Of a stretch of DNA of 64,000 nucleotides, positions 8,317 to 17,108 are shown in pieces (position 1 is the stretch's first letter; every line of letters starts with the position of its first letter). The stretch is from Cognataquiflexum gelatinilyticum (GTDB taxonomy: Bacteria > Bacteroidota > Bacteroidia > Cytophagales > Cyclobacteriaceae). Position numbers and translations under genes: made by a program. The stretch spans positions 434,001-498,000 of the forward strand of contig NZ_JANAEZ010000003.1 of the NCBI RefSeq assembly GCF_024813435.1, given 5' to 3'. A model generated the notes under the pieces. That model saw nothing but the letters and a program-made list of their open reading frames with translations. It was not told where the DNA came from and did not search any database.

Positions 8317-9273
8317 ATGCAAGCAGTAATCCCTGCAGTAGACAGAGAATCAATTAAAAAGGAACTCACTCCAGAAAGGTTTTTGCGTTATTCAAACAAC
8401 GGAAACAATTTAATCTATCTTGTCAATCATCACAATGCCCCAAATACCATGAGGGAAATCGGTCGTTTGAGGGAATTGACGTTTAGACATGCAGGTGGAG
8501 GTACAGGTCTTGAGGTGGACATTGATGACAATGATATTCTTCCAAATTGTTACCAGCAACTCATCACTTGGAATCCTGAAGATGAGGAGATTGTGGCAGG
8601 ATACCGCTTGATCAAATGTAAAGAAGCAGGAATGGATAAAGATGGCAATATCAACTTATCAACGGCCCATTTATTTGCATTTTCTGATAAATTTATCCAA
8701 GAATATATTCCTTACACCATTGAGCTTGGACGCTCTTTTGTCCAACCGCAATACCAGCCAAGCCTTGACAACAGGAAAGGTATTTTTTCATTAGACAACC
8801 TTTGGGACGGTCTGGGGGCTGTGGTCAAACTTAATCCTGACATCAAGTATCTTTTTGGTAAAGTGACAATGTATCCTCATTACAACAGGGAAGCAAGGGA
8901 TTTTTTGCTATATTTTATGCAATACTATTTTCCTGATCATGAAAAATTAGTCTCACCACATCCTGAATTGCTCCTAACTTACGAAACCGATATTTCAACT
9001 TTTTCTGAACAGTTTAAGGGGCTGGATTATAAAGAGGGATATAAGGTTCTTAACAGTAGAGTAAGAGCTTTAGGAGAAAATATTCCACCCTTGATCAATA
9101 CCTATATGAACTTATCACCCACGATGAAGTCATTTGGTACGGCAATGAATGATGAGTTTGGTGCAGTGGAGGAAACAGGGATTTTGATCACCTTGGAAGA
9201 TATATTCGAAAGTAAAAAACAAAGGCATATCGAGACTTTTGAGCGAGATAGGGTTTTTGGAAGCAGAGGGTAA
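8317..9273 (+). CDS. GlsB/OlsB-like N-acyltransferase (GNAT fold)
   Basis: A 318-residue protein of the OlsB/hemolysin-type acyl-ACP N-acyltransferase group: the block MREIGRLRELTFR near 45-58, the AGYRLIKC core strand near 90-97 and ELGRSFVQPQYQ near residue 145 are characteristic of this group. It is predicted to transfer a 3-hydroxyacyl chain from ACP to the amino group of an amino acid (glycine in Bacteroides GlsB, ornithine in OlsB). It lies 11 bases after the O-acyltransferase and 2 bases before the CoA-binding protein, so the three genes form one operon. Substrate identity is inference. Confidence 0.8.
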   Translation: MQAVIPAVDRESIKKELTPERFLRYSNNGNNLIYLVNHHNAPNTMREIGRLRELTFRHAGGGTGLEVDIDDNDILPNCYQQLITWNPEDEEIVAGYRLIKCKEAGMDKDGNINLSTAHLFAFSDKFIQEYIPYTIELGRSFVQPQYQPSLDNRKGIFSLDNLWDGLGAVVKLNPDIKYLFGKVTMYPHYNREARDFLLYFMQYYFPDHEKLVSPHPELLLTYETDISTFSEQFKGLDYKEGYKVLNSRVRALGENIPPLINTYMNLSPTMKSFGTAMNDEFGAVEETGILITLEDIFESKKQRHIETFERDRVFGSRG

Positions 9274-9275
9274 TT

Positions 9276-9641
9276 ATGAAAAAAACAGTAATCATTGGAG
9301 CATCCACCAACCCTTCAAGGTATGCCTACCTGGCGGCAGAGATGTTGTCAGAACGTCAGATTCCGGTAGTGCCTGTTGGTATCAAAACAGGTGTCGTGTT
9401 TGACAATGAAATTTTGAACATTAGAGAAAAACCCGCAGTGAAGGATGTTGACACAGTGACACTTTACCTTGGGCCACAGAATCAACCTGAATGGTATGAT
9501 TATATTCTTTCACTTAAGCCAAAAAGGATCATATTCAATCCTGGAACAGAGAATCCTGAGTTTGAAAAATTGGCTAAGAAAAATGGGATAGAAACATGGG
9601 AAGCCTGCACTTTGGTACTACTGAGTACCGGTCAATATTGA
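9276..9641 (+). CDS. CoA-binding domain protein (YccU-like)
   Basis: A 121-residue single Rossmann-like CoA-binding domain, as in the N-terminus of succinyl-CoA synthetase alpha chain. Seen: VIIGASTNPSRYAY near 5-18 and the strand-turn pattern IIFNPGTENPEFE near 88-100. Stand-alone versions are common in Bacteroidota and of unknown role. The ATG is 2 bases after the GlsB-like stop, so it is translated from the same transcript; a link to acyl transfer is suggested only by this position. Its last 10 bases overlap the convergent blh gene. Confidence 0.85.
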   Translation: MKKTVIIGASTNPSRYAYLAAEMLSERQIPVVPVGIKTGVVFDNEILNIREKPAVKDVDTVTLYLGPQNQPEWYDYILSLKPKRIIFNPGTENPEFEKLAKKNGIETWEACTLVLLSTGQY

Positions 9642-10510
9642 TTTTTTCTTGCTTCCAAAAAAAGGTTCATATACCAAATATGTGGAGCAGAGATCAAGGA
9701 TACCAAGATGAAAAAAAGCAAAGTAAGTTGGTCGAATTCCATCATTTGGTAAAAAAATAATAAGATAAGGGCAATCCCAATCAGACTCATCGATGTGAAA
9801 GGTAAGAGTTTTTTGATGAAATTTTTTAATTTTTGATTTTCAAGGTAATCTTTCAATGCTTCAAATTCTTCGGTCATGCTCGGTAAAGAATGCCAAAATC
9901 CGAAGTAAATGATGAAGCCAAGAAGAAGAGGAAGTTGATACAATAACAAGCCAAGTAAACTTATCTCCAGAACCAGAATCAATCCTTTCTCGCCTAAATT
10001 AACTCCAATCAGAGTTGCCGAAAGACCCCAAAAAAAGGCAATTACAAATATTCCATATTGTGGTAAACCTCTTACATCAATGATATTTGCCAAAATGGAT
10101 TGGGTATAATTAAAATCTCCCCATAAAATGGTGCTTAGGATAAAAGATCCGAGAGAAATATAGGTTAAGCTAGAAAATTTATTTAATCGGGTTTTAAAAA
10201 AGTGGCTTTGTCCAAAGTGGAAAGCAGACATAATAAGAAACGCTTCCAAAGCCAAAATAGGGAAAATAAGCCAAATTGCGAGATAGACCGCGATGATTAA
10301 CAAATATTTAAAGATGAATCTGATTAGATTTTTTCTACCTACAACAGGGTTAAGCAAAAGATGGTCAATCGCTCCATGGGGAATTCCGATGGATATCAGG
10401 ATTAAGGCAAAACAAATCCATTGAAACATTTCATTTCCTTCGAAAAACAAAAGGTAGCTGATTCCCAAAGCTGCCCCAATAATTTTCCCCGCAGTCTCAA
10501 TGCCTCTCAT
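9632..10510 (-). CDS. blh: Brp/Blh-family beta-carotene 15,15'-dioxygenase
   Basis: Cleaves beta-carotene to two retinal molecules, the chromophore of the rhodopsin encoded upstream. The 292-residue integral membrane protein has many hydrophobic segments and the conserved histidines expected as iron ligands: H45 and H50 (GIPHGAIDH), H98 and H103 (AFHFGQSHF), H207 (FGFWHS) and H277 (APHIWY). The start overlaps the end of crtY by 14 bases, indicating translational coupling. Its 3' end overlaps the convergent CoA-binding gene by 10 bases. Confidence 0.93.
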   Translation of the reverse strand: MRGIETAGKIIGAALGISYLLFFEGNEMFQWICFALILISIGIPHGAIDHLLLNPVVGRKNLIRFIFKYLLIIAVYLAIWLIFPILALEAFLIMSAFHFGQSHFFKTRLNKFSSLTYISLGSFILSTILWGDFNYTQSILANIIDVRGLPQYGIFVIAFFWGLSATLIGVNLGEKGLILVLEISLLGLLLYQLPLLLGFIIYFGFWHSLPSMTEEFEALKDYLENQKLKNFIKKLLPFTSMSLIGIALILLFFYQMMEFDQLTLLFFILVSLISAPHIWYMNLFLEARKNQY

Positions 10511-11648
10511 AGTTCATAAGTGATTTAAGAAAAATTGAAAACTTCAATCTGGAAAGAAGCCCTATTTCTTCCCAAATGCTTGTTTCTTCATGAAGGAATT
10601 TCAGGACTAGATTGGCTTGGTTTTTTGAAAACATCTGTCTGAAAATATCAGGCAATGCACCGGGCCACTTGATAGCTATATTTAAAATGATATTGTCATA
10701 AAATCTGAATCTTGATTTCCTGTTCCACTTTCTCGAGCTTACAGTTCCATTTTTATTCAATTCAGATACAATGGACATGCAGTGTCTTTGGATATCATAG
10801 AAAGTATATCCTGTAGATGGTTTTGAACAGCCGGCCAATGTGCCAAGGTGGATGATCTTTGGGTCTTGGTGAGGTGGAATTTCAAGTGTAGTCATCGGAA
10901 TGCTACCGGATTCTTTGAAAGTGATGTCATAGCCGGACACTCCAAGTTCATGTTCCAGATAACTTGAAAGCTTTTTCTCCATTTCTGACATTTCTACCTC
11001 ACTTTTGGTATAGAGGGTGTATTCAATGAGCGCCTCTTTCTTATTGTAGGGAAGGATATAAAAGAAATCAGTTTTGCTTTGTTGATCGGTGACAAAATGC
11101 ATCATGGATACAGCACTTGGATCAAAATAATCATTCTTGCAAGAAACTTTCCAACCGACAAATGATTGCTTTAAAATTTGAGTTTCGCTCCTTTGTGAAG
11201 GAAAAGGAATGCTGTTAAATAAAAAATTAGACTTGAAAACACCTGATTTGGAAGTCAAAACTTGCACTGGACCTTCGACAATGCTTTCAATTTTTTCCAC
11301 ACTGTCTTTTAAAATTGAGACATTGGGAAATAGCTTTATTTTTTCGATTATCTCCTTATAAAAATCTAAAGATTTGACATGAAAGTATTTCAGGTTTTGA
11401 AGATCAGCTGAAACCGATTTTTTGGAATCAGTAATGCTGATTGAGTCCCAATAAACCAAAGGAGTATTTTTTGGATGTATTCCGAGTGGTTTTTCTGCCC
11501 AATAGCACCACGTTCTGTCATTTTCAGTTTTGGATGAGTTGTCGATAAGTAAGATTTTTTTATCCTTGAGTGGGCTGTCAAGTAAATAATAAACCAAACT
11601 TAAACCGGCACATCCAAGTCCTGTGATAATGTAATCGTAGGTTATCAT
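10497..11648 (-). CDS. crtY: Lycopene beta-cyclase (CrtY family)
   Basis: Cyclises lycopene to beta-carotene, the substrate of Blh. The 383-residue flavoprotein begins with the dinucleotide-binding motif DYIITGLGCAGLSL at about residues 5-18, followed by the family motif NDRTWCYW near 43-50. GSIPMT near 248 and LAGCSKPSTGY near 270 are further cyclase landmarks. It is sandwiched between the rhodopsin gene (63 bases upstream, with a hairpin between) and blh (14-base overlap). Earlier carotenoid genes (crtE, crtB, crtI) and a hydroxylase (crtZ) are not in this window. Confidence 0.94.
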   Translation of the reverse strand: MITYDYIITGLGCAGLSLVYYLLDSPLKDKKILLIDNSSKTENDRTWCYWAEKPLGIHPKNTPLVYWDSISITDSKKSVSADLQNLKYFHVKSLDFYKEIIEKIKLFPNVSILKDSVEKIESIVEGPVQVLTSKSGVFKSNFLFNSIPFPSQRSETQILKQSFVGWKVSCKNDYFDPSAVSMMHFVTDQQSKTDFFYILPYNKKEALIEYTLYTKSEVEMSEMEKKLSSYLEHELGVSGYDITFKESGSIPMTTLEIPPHQDPKIIHLGTLAGCSKPSTGYTFYDIQRHCMSIVSELNKNGTVSSRKWNRKSRFRFYDNIILNIAIKWPGALPDIFRQMFSKNQANLVLKFLHEETSIWEEIGLLSRLKFSIFLKSLMNYERH

Positions 11649-11670
11649 GGGTCTCTTGGGTTAATTAAGA

Positions 11671-11702
11671 AAAAGGCCTCTCTTGTCCAAGAGAGGCCTT
11701 TT
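11671..11702 (-). terminator. Strong hairpin between proteorhodopsin and crtY
   Basis: A perfect 15-bp inverted repeat (aaaaggcctctcttg / caagagaggcctttt) with T-rich tails on both strands, placed between the rhodopsin stop and the crtY start on the minus strand. It looks like a rho-independent terminator or attenuator that would let the rhodopsin be expressed far more than crtY-blh. Confidence 0.85.
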
Positions 11703-11711
11703 CTATTTTAA

Positions 11712-12464
11712 TTATGCGTGTTGTACTTTTTTGTTTTTGTTGGTTTCAGAAATGGCAACTGAATAAATTACCAAACCGAATCCGATTTTGTTGATGGCAT
11801 CAGCCAAATTGTAGAACAAATCAATGCTGCTAACTTCAAAAGCACCTGATAATAAGTTTCCAGGCAACACCATGTAACCCAAAGGATAGATAGACCAGCC
11901 TAATGTGATGAATATTTTCAATAAGAACATTGCTCTACCCAAGGCAGGGCTGTCAGAGCTTTTTGCCAATTTGGCAACATCACCTGCAAATACTTCATAC
12001 ACAATGTAGAGATACCCTATTGTAGAAATAATTCCCCACATCACGTTATTCTCAATTCCCGACGTTTCACCGATATAACCGGTAACAAGCATCAGCAAGG
12101 AAGCAAGAATCAGTTTGGTTAGGGTGCTTGTTTTGGCACCAAATGGCTTGGTCAACAGATAGAATTCTACGCACATCAAAGGCACAGTCAAAGTCCAATC
12201 CACATACCTGAAGGCTGTTGGGCTCTGACCTGTTTGCAAATAGAAATCTCTCATGTAATAATAATGTACTGCGGCAATACCGGTGATCAGACCGGATACC
12301 AAAAGGGAAGTTTTCCATTTGTCGCTTACAGAGCTTCTTTCTACGAAAAAGAAAACTGCTGAAGCGAACATTGCCATATAACCTATAAAGAAGGTTATGG
12401 CTACCGGATCACTGTTGATGATCTTGTCAAGACCAATCAAATCTGCTGTCAATAGGGTGTTCAT
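11712..12464 (-). CDS. Proteorhodopsin, predicted light-driven proton pump, possible carotenoid-antenna type
   Basis: A 250-residue seven-helix retinal protein. Helix C reads RYVDWTLTVPLMCVE, giving the proton acceptor D89, T93 and donor E100, the DTE pattern of H+ pumps (sodium pumps have NDQ, chloride pumps NTQ). H67 is in the place of the PR histidine that partners the acceptor. The Schiff-base lysine is K226 with counterion D222 (DAINK). Residue 97, the green/blue tuning site, is Met, as in green-absorbing Bacteroidota forms. Helix E has WGIIST with G144 aligned by eye to xanthorhodopsin Gly156, which opens a window for a carotenoid antenna. It is divergent from gyrB and upstream of crtY-blh. 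Confidence 0.97.
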   Translation of the reverse strand: MNTLLTADLIGLDKIINSDPVAITFFIGYMAMFASAVFFFVERSSVSDKWKTSLLVSGLITGIAAVHYYYMRDFYLQTGQSPTAFRYVDWTLTVPLMCVEFYLLTKPFGAKTSTLTKLILASLLMLVTGYIGETSGIENNVMWGIISTIGYLYIVYEVFAGDVAKLAKSSDSPALGRAMFLLKIFITLGWSIYPLGYMVLPGNLLSGAFEVSSIDLFYNLADAINKIGFGLVIYSVAISETNKNKKVQHA

Positions 12465-12842
12465 AGATTAATGATTTTAGTTAAAATGGATTTTTGAAAT
12501 ATTATTTGGGTGAGACCTCGTGTACATAAGCTAAACAGAATAAATTTTGTTTAATTATTGGTATATAATATTAAACAATTGTAAATAAAGTGTTGAAAAA
12601 CAGGTTTAAACAGATGTAAAATGTCTGATTCAAAAATTTATATAATTCGGTATTTTAGAATTAATTCAGTAAAAAATTCTGAAGATTTAAGAATTTGAAA
12701 AATAGATTAAAAATGAATGATTAAGGGCGGTTTTAAGGTGAAATTAGGGTAGGTGCTCTCGATTTTTTTGTGTATAATTACGGGTTAATTAAAGAATGAA
12801 AAAATCTCTTTTTTTTCATAAAAAAGGCGTTTTAAACAAGGT
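12465..12842. promoter_or_regulatory. Intergenic region between divergent proteorhodopsin and gyrB
   Basis: 378 very AT-rich bases that must hold the promoters of both the rhodopsin (minus) and gyrB (plus). I see no gene. A partial inverted repeat surrounds ggtatataatatta near 12551-12573. No exact TTTG/TAnnTTTG pair at normal spacing was found on either strand by eye, so specific promoter positions are not claimed. Confidence 0.5.
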
Positions 12843-14801
12843 ATGAGCGAACAAAAAGAAGGAAATCATCAGGATTATTCAGCAGATAATATCCAGGTTT
12901 TAGAAGGTTTAGAAGCGGTTAGAAAAAGACCTGCTATGTATATCGGTGATATTGGAGTCAAAGGACTTCATCACCTTATTTGGGAAGTGGTTGATAACTC
13001 AATTGACGAAGCGCTTGCAGGTCATTGCGATACTATTCATGTGGCAATCAACGAAGATAACTCCGTTACAGTAGAAGATAATGGAAGAGGTATTCCGACA
13101 GATATGCACCTGAAAGAGAAAAAATCAGCTCTTGAGGTCGTGATGACAGTGTTGCATGCAGGCGGTAAATTTGACAAGGATACCTACAAAGTATCCGGAG
13201 GTCTTCATGGTGTAGGGGTGTCTTGCGTCAATGCCTTGTCTACTGATTTGAAGGCCACAGTCCATAGAAATGGGAAGGTTTTTGAGCAGGAATACAAAAT
13301 AGGTGTTCCTCAATATCCTGTTAGGGAAATAGGAGTGACAGAAAAAAGAGGGACGATTATCCATTTCAAACCGGATGCTTCAATCTTTACCCATACTGAG
13401 TTTAAGTATGAAACAATTGCGACTAGGTTGAGGGAAATGTCTTTTCTGAATGCCGGGATCAGGATTTTCTTGAAAGATTTCAGGGAGCTTGAAGAAGACG
13501 GTACCCCTCGGACTGATGAATTTTATTCAGAAGGTGGATTGGTGGAATTTGTCCAATACTTGGATGAAACCAAAGAAAAGATCATAGAATATCCGATTTA
13601 CATAGAGTCAGAAAAGGGAAATGTGCCTGTTCAGGTGGCAATGAGCTATAATTCTTCTTATTCTGAAAATGTTGTATCTTACGTCAATACCATTAATACC
13701 TATGAAGGCGGGACTCACGTTTCCGGTTTCAGAATGGCGTTGACTAGGACACTAAAGAGCTACGCCGATAAATCCGGTATGCTTGAAAAGCTGAAACTTG
13801 AGGTTTCGGGTGACGATTTCAGAGAGGGATTGACAGCAGTAATTTCTGTAAAAGTTGCTGAGCCTCAATTTGAAGGACAGACTAAAACAAAACTTGGGAA
13901 TTCTGATGTTCAGGGAGCAGTGAACAGTGCGGTTTCTGAAGTTTTACAATCTTGGCTTGAAGAGCATCCAAAAGAGGCCAAGATTATTGTAGGCAAAGTC
14001 GTATTGGCAGCACAGGCTAGACATGCAGCCCGCAAAGCCCGTGAAATGGTGCAGCGGAAAAACGTACTTGGAGGCGGTGGGCTTCCGGGCAAACTTGCTG
14101 ATTGTGCCAATTCTGATCCAACTGTCTGTGAACTTTACCTTGTCGAAGGGGACTCTGCTGGAGGCTCAGCCAAACAAGGCAGAGACAGAGATTTTCAGGC
14201 GATTCTTCCTTTGAAAGGAAAAATCCTAAATGTCGAAAAAGCCCATGAACATAAGATTTATGACAATGAGGAGATAAAAAATATTTTGACAGCATTGGGT
14301 GTCCGGTTCGGAACTTTGAATGATGACAAAGAATTGGACATGTCATCTTTGAGATACCATAAAATTGTTATCATGACGGATGCTGATATTGACGGTTCAC
14401 ATATCAGGACCTTGATTTTGACATTGTTTTTCAGGTACATGCGCCCATTGATTGAAAATGGATATGTCTATATCGCCCAGCCCCCATTATATTTGTTGAA
14501 AAAAGGCAAAGACGAGAGGTATTGTTGGAATGAGGAAGAAAGAAAAAGACTTACCCGTGAAATGGCAGGTGAGGGAAAAGAGGACAGTGTCAATATCCAG
14601 CGATACAAAGGTTTGGGAGAAATGAATCCTGAGCAACTTTGGAGCACTACGATGGATCCAAATACAAGGACATTAAAACAGGTTACAATAGAATCCGCAG
14701 CCGAAGCCGACCATTTGTTTTCCATGTTGATGGGGGATGAAGTTGCTCCAAGAAGGGATTTTATTGAAAAAAATGCCAAATACGCCAAAATCGATTCGTG
14801 A
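12843..14801 (+). CDS. gyrB: DNA gyrase subunit B
   Basis: ATPase subunit of gyrase, which supercoils DNA with GyrA. The 652 residues include the GHKL ATP site (VDNSIDEALAG near 50-60 and GRGIPTD near 79), the transducer, and the TOPRIM domain with EGDSAGGSAKQGRDR near 436-450 and DADIDGSHIR near 514-523. The C-terminus has the RYKGLGEMN block. The length is that of the short bacterial GyrB without insertion. A terminator follows at once. No dnaA or cluster of DnaA boxes is nearby, so this gyrB does not mark a visible origin. Confidence 0.97.
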   Translation: MSEQKEGNHQDYSADNIQVLEGLEAVRKRPAMYIGDIGVKGLHHLIWEVVDNSIDEALAGHCDTIHVAINEDNSVTVEDNGRGIPTDMHLKEKKSALEVVMTVLHAGGKFDKDTYKVSGGLHGVGVSCVNALSTDLKATVHRNGKVFEQEYKIGVPQYPVREIGVTEKRGTIIHFKPDASIFTHTEFKYETIATRLREMSFLNAGIRIFLKDFRELEEDGTPRTDEFYSEGGLVEFVQYLDETKEKIIEYPIYIESEKGNVPVQVAMSYNSSYSENVVSYVNTINTYEGGTHVSGFRMALTRTLKSYADKSGMLEKLKLEVSGDDFREGLTAVISVKVAEPQFEGQTKTKLGNSDVQGAVNSAVSEVLQSWLEEHPKEAKIIVGKVVLAAQARHAARKAREMVQRKNVLGGGGLPGKLADCANSDPTVCELYLVEGDSAGGSAKQGRDRDFQAILPLKGKILNVEKAHEHKIYDNEEIKNILTALGVRFGTLNDDKELDMSSLRYHKIVIMTDADIDGSHIRTLILTLFFRYMRPLIENGYVYIAQPPLYLLKKGKDERYCWNEEERKRLTREMAGEGKEDSVNIQRYKGLGEMNPEQLWSTTMDPNTRTLKQVTIESAAEADHLFSMLMGDEVAPRRDFIEKNAKYAKIDS

Positions 14802-14818
14802 TTTTGATAATTTCATTT

Positions 14819-14846
14819 AAAAAAGGGCCAAAAGCCCTTTTTTTTT
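14819..14846 (+). terminator. Rho-independent terminator after gyrB
   Basis: A 10-bp stem (aaaaaagggc / gccctttttt) with a 5-base loop, running into a long T tract, 17 bases after the gyrB stop. Confidence 0.88.
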
Positions 14847-14925
14847 GTTAATTAATGAATTATTCACCCCTTCGGGAAAAATGATTTCCACAGATTATTA
14901 GATTTGTAGCATACAGCAAATAGTC

Positions 14926-17049
14926 ATGAGAGTAACTTCTAGAGATAAATTTGAAAGCATCATTGAGAGCAGTGATCTGGTCAGCAGAGATTTGAGTTGG
15001 ATGAAGTTCAATGACCGTGTTCTTGACCAATCCAAGAAAAAAAGCAGGTGTATTTTTGAGAAATTGAAGTTTTTGGCCATAACAGCTTCCAACTTGGATG
15101 AGTTTTTTATGATCAGGGTTGGATCGTTATACAATTACCTGGATTATGATAAAGAAAGAGTAGACTATTCAGGTTTGCGGGAAGAGCCTTTCAAGATGAA
15201 ACTGATGCTTGAATGTCAGGAATTTCATAAGCGTCAACAAGAGCATTTTCTAAAGGAACTTCTTCCTAAAATGTCTGAGGATGGTTTTATTCTCAGTAAC
15301 GTCAGAAATCTCGAGTCCGAGGAACAAGAATATATCAAGTCTTATTTCAATAAAGCCGTCTATCCGATGCTGACCCCTATGGTTTTTGATGGCTATCGGA
15401 CCTTTCCAATATTGATGAATAAGCTTTTGATTTTTGGGGTGGTCACTTTGGCACCCGGCGATAAAAAAGAAAACAGAAAGCTCTCTTTCGTACAGATTCC
15501 GGCTAACATCCCGAGGTTTTTTGAGATCGAAAGAGAAGATATGGTCGTCTATATTCCCATCGAGGAAGTTATAAGAGAAAATATCGTTTCTTTATTTCGG
15601 AATGTAAATATTGAATCCATAAACCTTTTCAGGATTACAAGAAACGGTGACTTTACTTTAGAAGAAAGTGAGGACATGGACGCCAACTTCCTTGAAGAAG
15701 TCAAAAGAAAACTCAATGAGCGGAAAACAGGAAGGGTTGTAAGAATCGAGATAGAAGAGGGGTACAGCCGATGGATGGTAAGTTTGCTCAAAGAACGATG
15801 GAATATAGGGGATGACAGTATTTTCAAGGTAGAGCGTGCCAGCATGCTCGACTTCACAGGACTATGGCAAGTGATTGGCAATAGACGTTTTAAGGATAAA
15901 TTGCCCCAGATTCCGGCGCCTGTTCCGCCCTTGTCTTATCCTGAGGAAGGATCGGAGGATATTTTCCAGGTACTCAAGGAAAGAGATATTCTTTTGCACC
16001 ATCCTTATAATAATATTGACCCAATACTTGAATTAATAGAAAAAGCTGTTGATGACCCAAATGTAATGGCCATTAAAATGACCATTTATAGATTGGCAAA
16101 GGAAAGCAGAATCACCAAAGCCCTACTAAGAGCCGCTGAAAACGGAAAGCACGTATCGGTGCTTTTTGAAGTCAAAGCGAGATTTGATGAGGAAAATAAC
16201 ATCCGGGAAGCTAAAAAACTCCAAAAAGCCGGTTGTTTTGTGATCTATGGAATCAGTAATCTAAAAACCCATACCAAACTTTTGCTTATTGTCAAAAAGG
16301 ATGAGGATAGGGTTATGCGTTTTGTACACCTTGGTTCAGGTAATTACAATGAAGATACCGCGAGGCTATATACCGATATCGGTTTATTGACTACCAATGA
16401 GACATTGGCAAATGATGTGTCGGAGTTTTTCAATGTAATAACGGGACATTCTATGCCTTCTACTTATCAAAATCTGATCACGGCTCCACGGGATATGAGG
16501 AATCAACTCGTCGAATTCATCGAGCAGGAAGCATATAACGCAAGGGCAGGACTTCCTTCAGGAATATTCATTAAAGTCAATTCACTTGAAGACTCTGAGA
16601 TTATTTATGCTTTGTACAGGGCTTCTCAGTCAGGTGTACCTGTAAAACTGATCATCAGGGGAATATGCTGCCTTCGTCCAAGAAGGATAGGTCTGAGCGA
16701 AAACATTGAGGTTTTATCATTGGTAGGTGATTTCCTTGAACATTCAAGAATATACCATTTTCATAACAACGGGCAGACAAGAACTTATGCCGGAAGTGCC
16801 GATATGATGGTGAGGAGTTTTGATAAGAGATTGGAATCTCTATTCAGGATTCAGGATCCTTTCCTCGAAAAGCAGTTGATGAACATTATTTCTTTCAACC
16901 TCAAGGACAATGTCAATGCCTATATCATGCAGGAAGATGGAAATTACCTGCCAAAGGTTCCCAAGGAAGGAGAAGAAGAATTCAACGTCCATAAGGAATT
17001 TTTCAACTTAAATGCAGATAGTATCAAACAAGTCAAATTGATCGATTAG
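14926..17049 (+). CDS. ppk1: Polyphosphate kinase 1
   Basis: Reversibly polymerises the terminal phosphate of ATP into polyphosphate; membrane-associated in known cases. 707 residues, the usual PPK1 length, with N-terminal helical domain (SRDLSWMKFNDRVL near 20-33), head domain and two phospholipase-D-like catalytic domains. The phosphorylated histidine is H449 (HTKLLL) and the second conserved histidine H468 (HLGSGNYN), 19 residues apart as in E. coli PPK (H435/H454). It faces ppx across a shared terminator; synthesis and degradation genes are thus side by side but transcribed toward each other. Confidence 0.97.
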   Translation: MRVTSRDKFESIIESSDLVSRDLSWMKFNDRVLDQSKKKSRCIFEKLKFLAITASNLDEFFMIRVGSLYNYLDYDKERVDYSGLREEPFKMKLMLECQEFHKRQQEHFLKELLPKMSEDGFILSNVRNLESEEQEYIKSYFNKAVYPMLTPMVFDGYRTFPILMNKLLIFGVVTLAPGDKKENRKLSFVQIPANIPRFFEIEREDMVVYIPIEEVIRENIVSLFRNVNIESINLFRITRNGDFTLEESEDMDANFLEEVKRKLNERKTGRVVRIEIEEGYSRWMVSLLKERWNIGDDSIFKVERASMLDFTGLWQVIGNRRFKDKLPQIPAPVPPLSYPEEGSEDIFQVLKERDILLHHPYNNIDPILELIEKAVDDPNVMAIKMTIYRLAKESRITKALLRAAENGKHVSVLFEVKARFDEENNIREAKKLQKAGCFVIYGISNLKTHTKLLLIVKKDEDRVMRFVHLGSGNYNEDTARLYTDIGLLTTNETLANDVSEFFNVITGHSMPSTYQNLITAPRDMRNQLVEFIEQEAYNARAGLPSGIFIKVNSLEDSEIIYALYRASQSGVPVKLIIRGICCLRPRRIGLSENIEVLSLVGDFLEHSRIYHFHNNGQTRTYAGSADMMVRSFDKRLESLFRIQDPFLEKQLMNIISFNLKDNVNAYIMQEDGNYLPKVPKEGEEEFNVHKEFFNLNADSIKQVKLID

Positions 17050-17070
17050 CAGATTGTTGCTTATTCCAAA

Positions 17071-17108
17071 AAACAAAAGGCTGTGGGTTAGCTCACAGCC
17101 TTTTGTTT
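17071..17108. terminator. Bidirectional terminator between ppk1 and ppx
   Basis: A perfect 15-bp inverted repeat (aaacaaaaggctgtg / cacagccttttgttt) with an 8-base loop and T-rich flanks on both strands. Its right arm includes the last bases of the ppx stop codon (17093-17095), so it serves both convergent genes. Confidence 0.9.

Noticed and set aside
12843..14801. gyrB as a marker of a nearby chromosomal origin
   Set aside because: No dnaA, dnaN or recF and no cluster of DnaA boxes are seen in the flanks.
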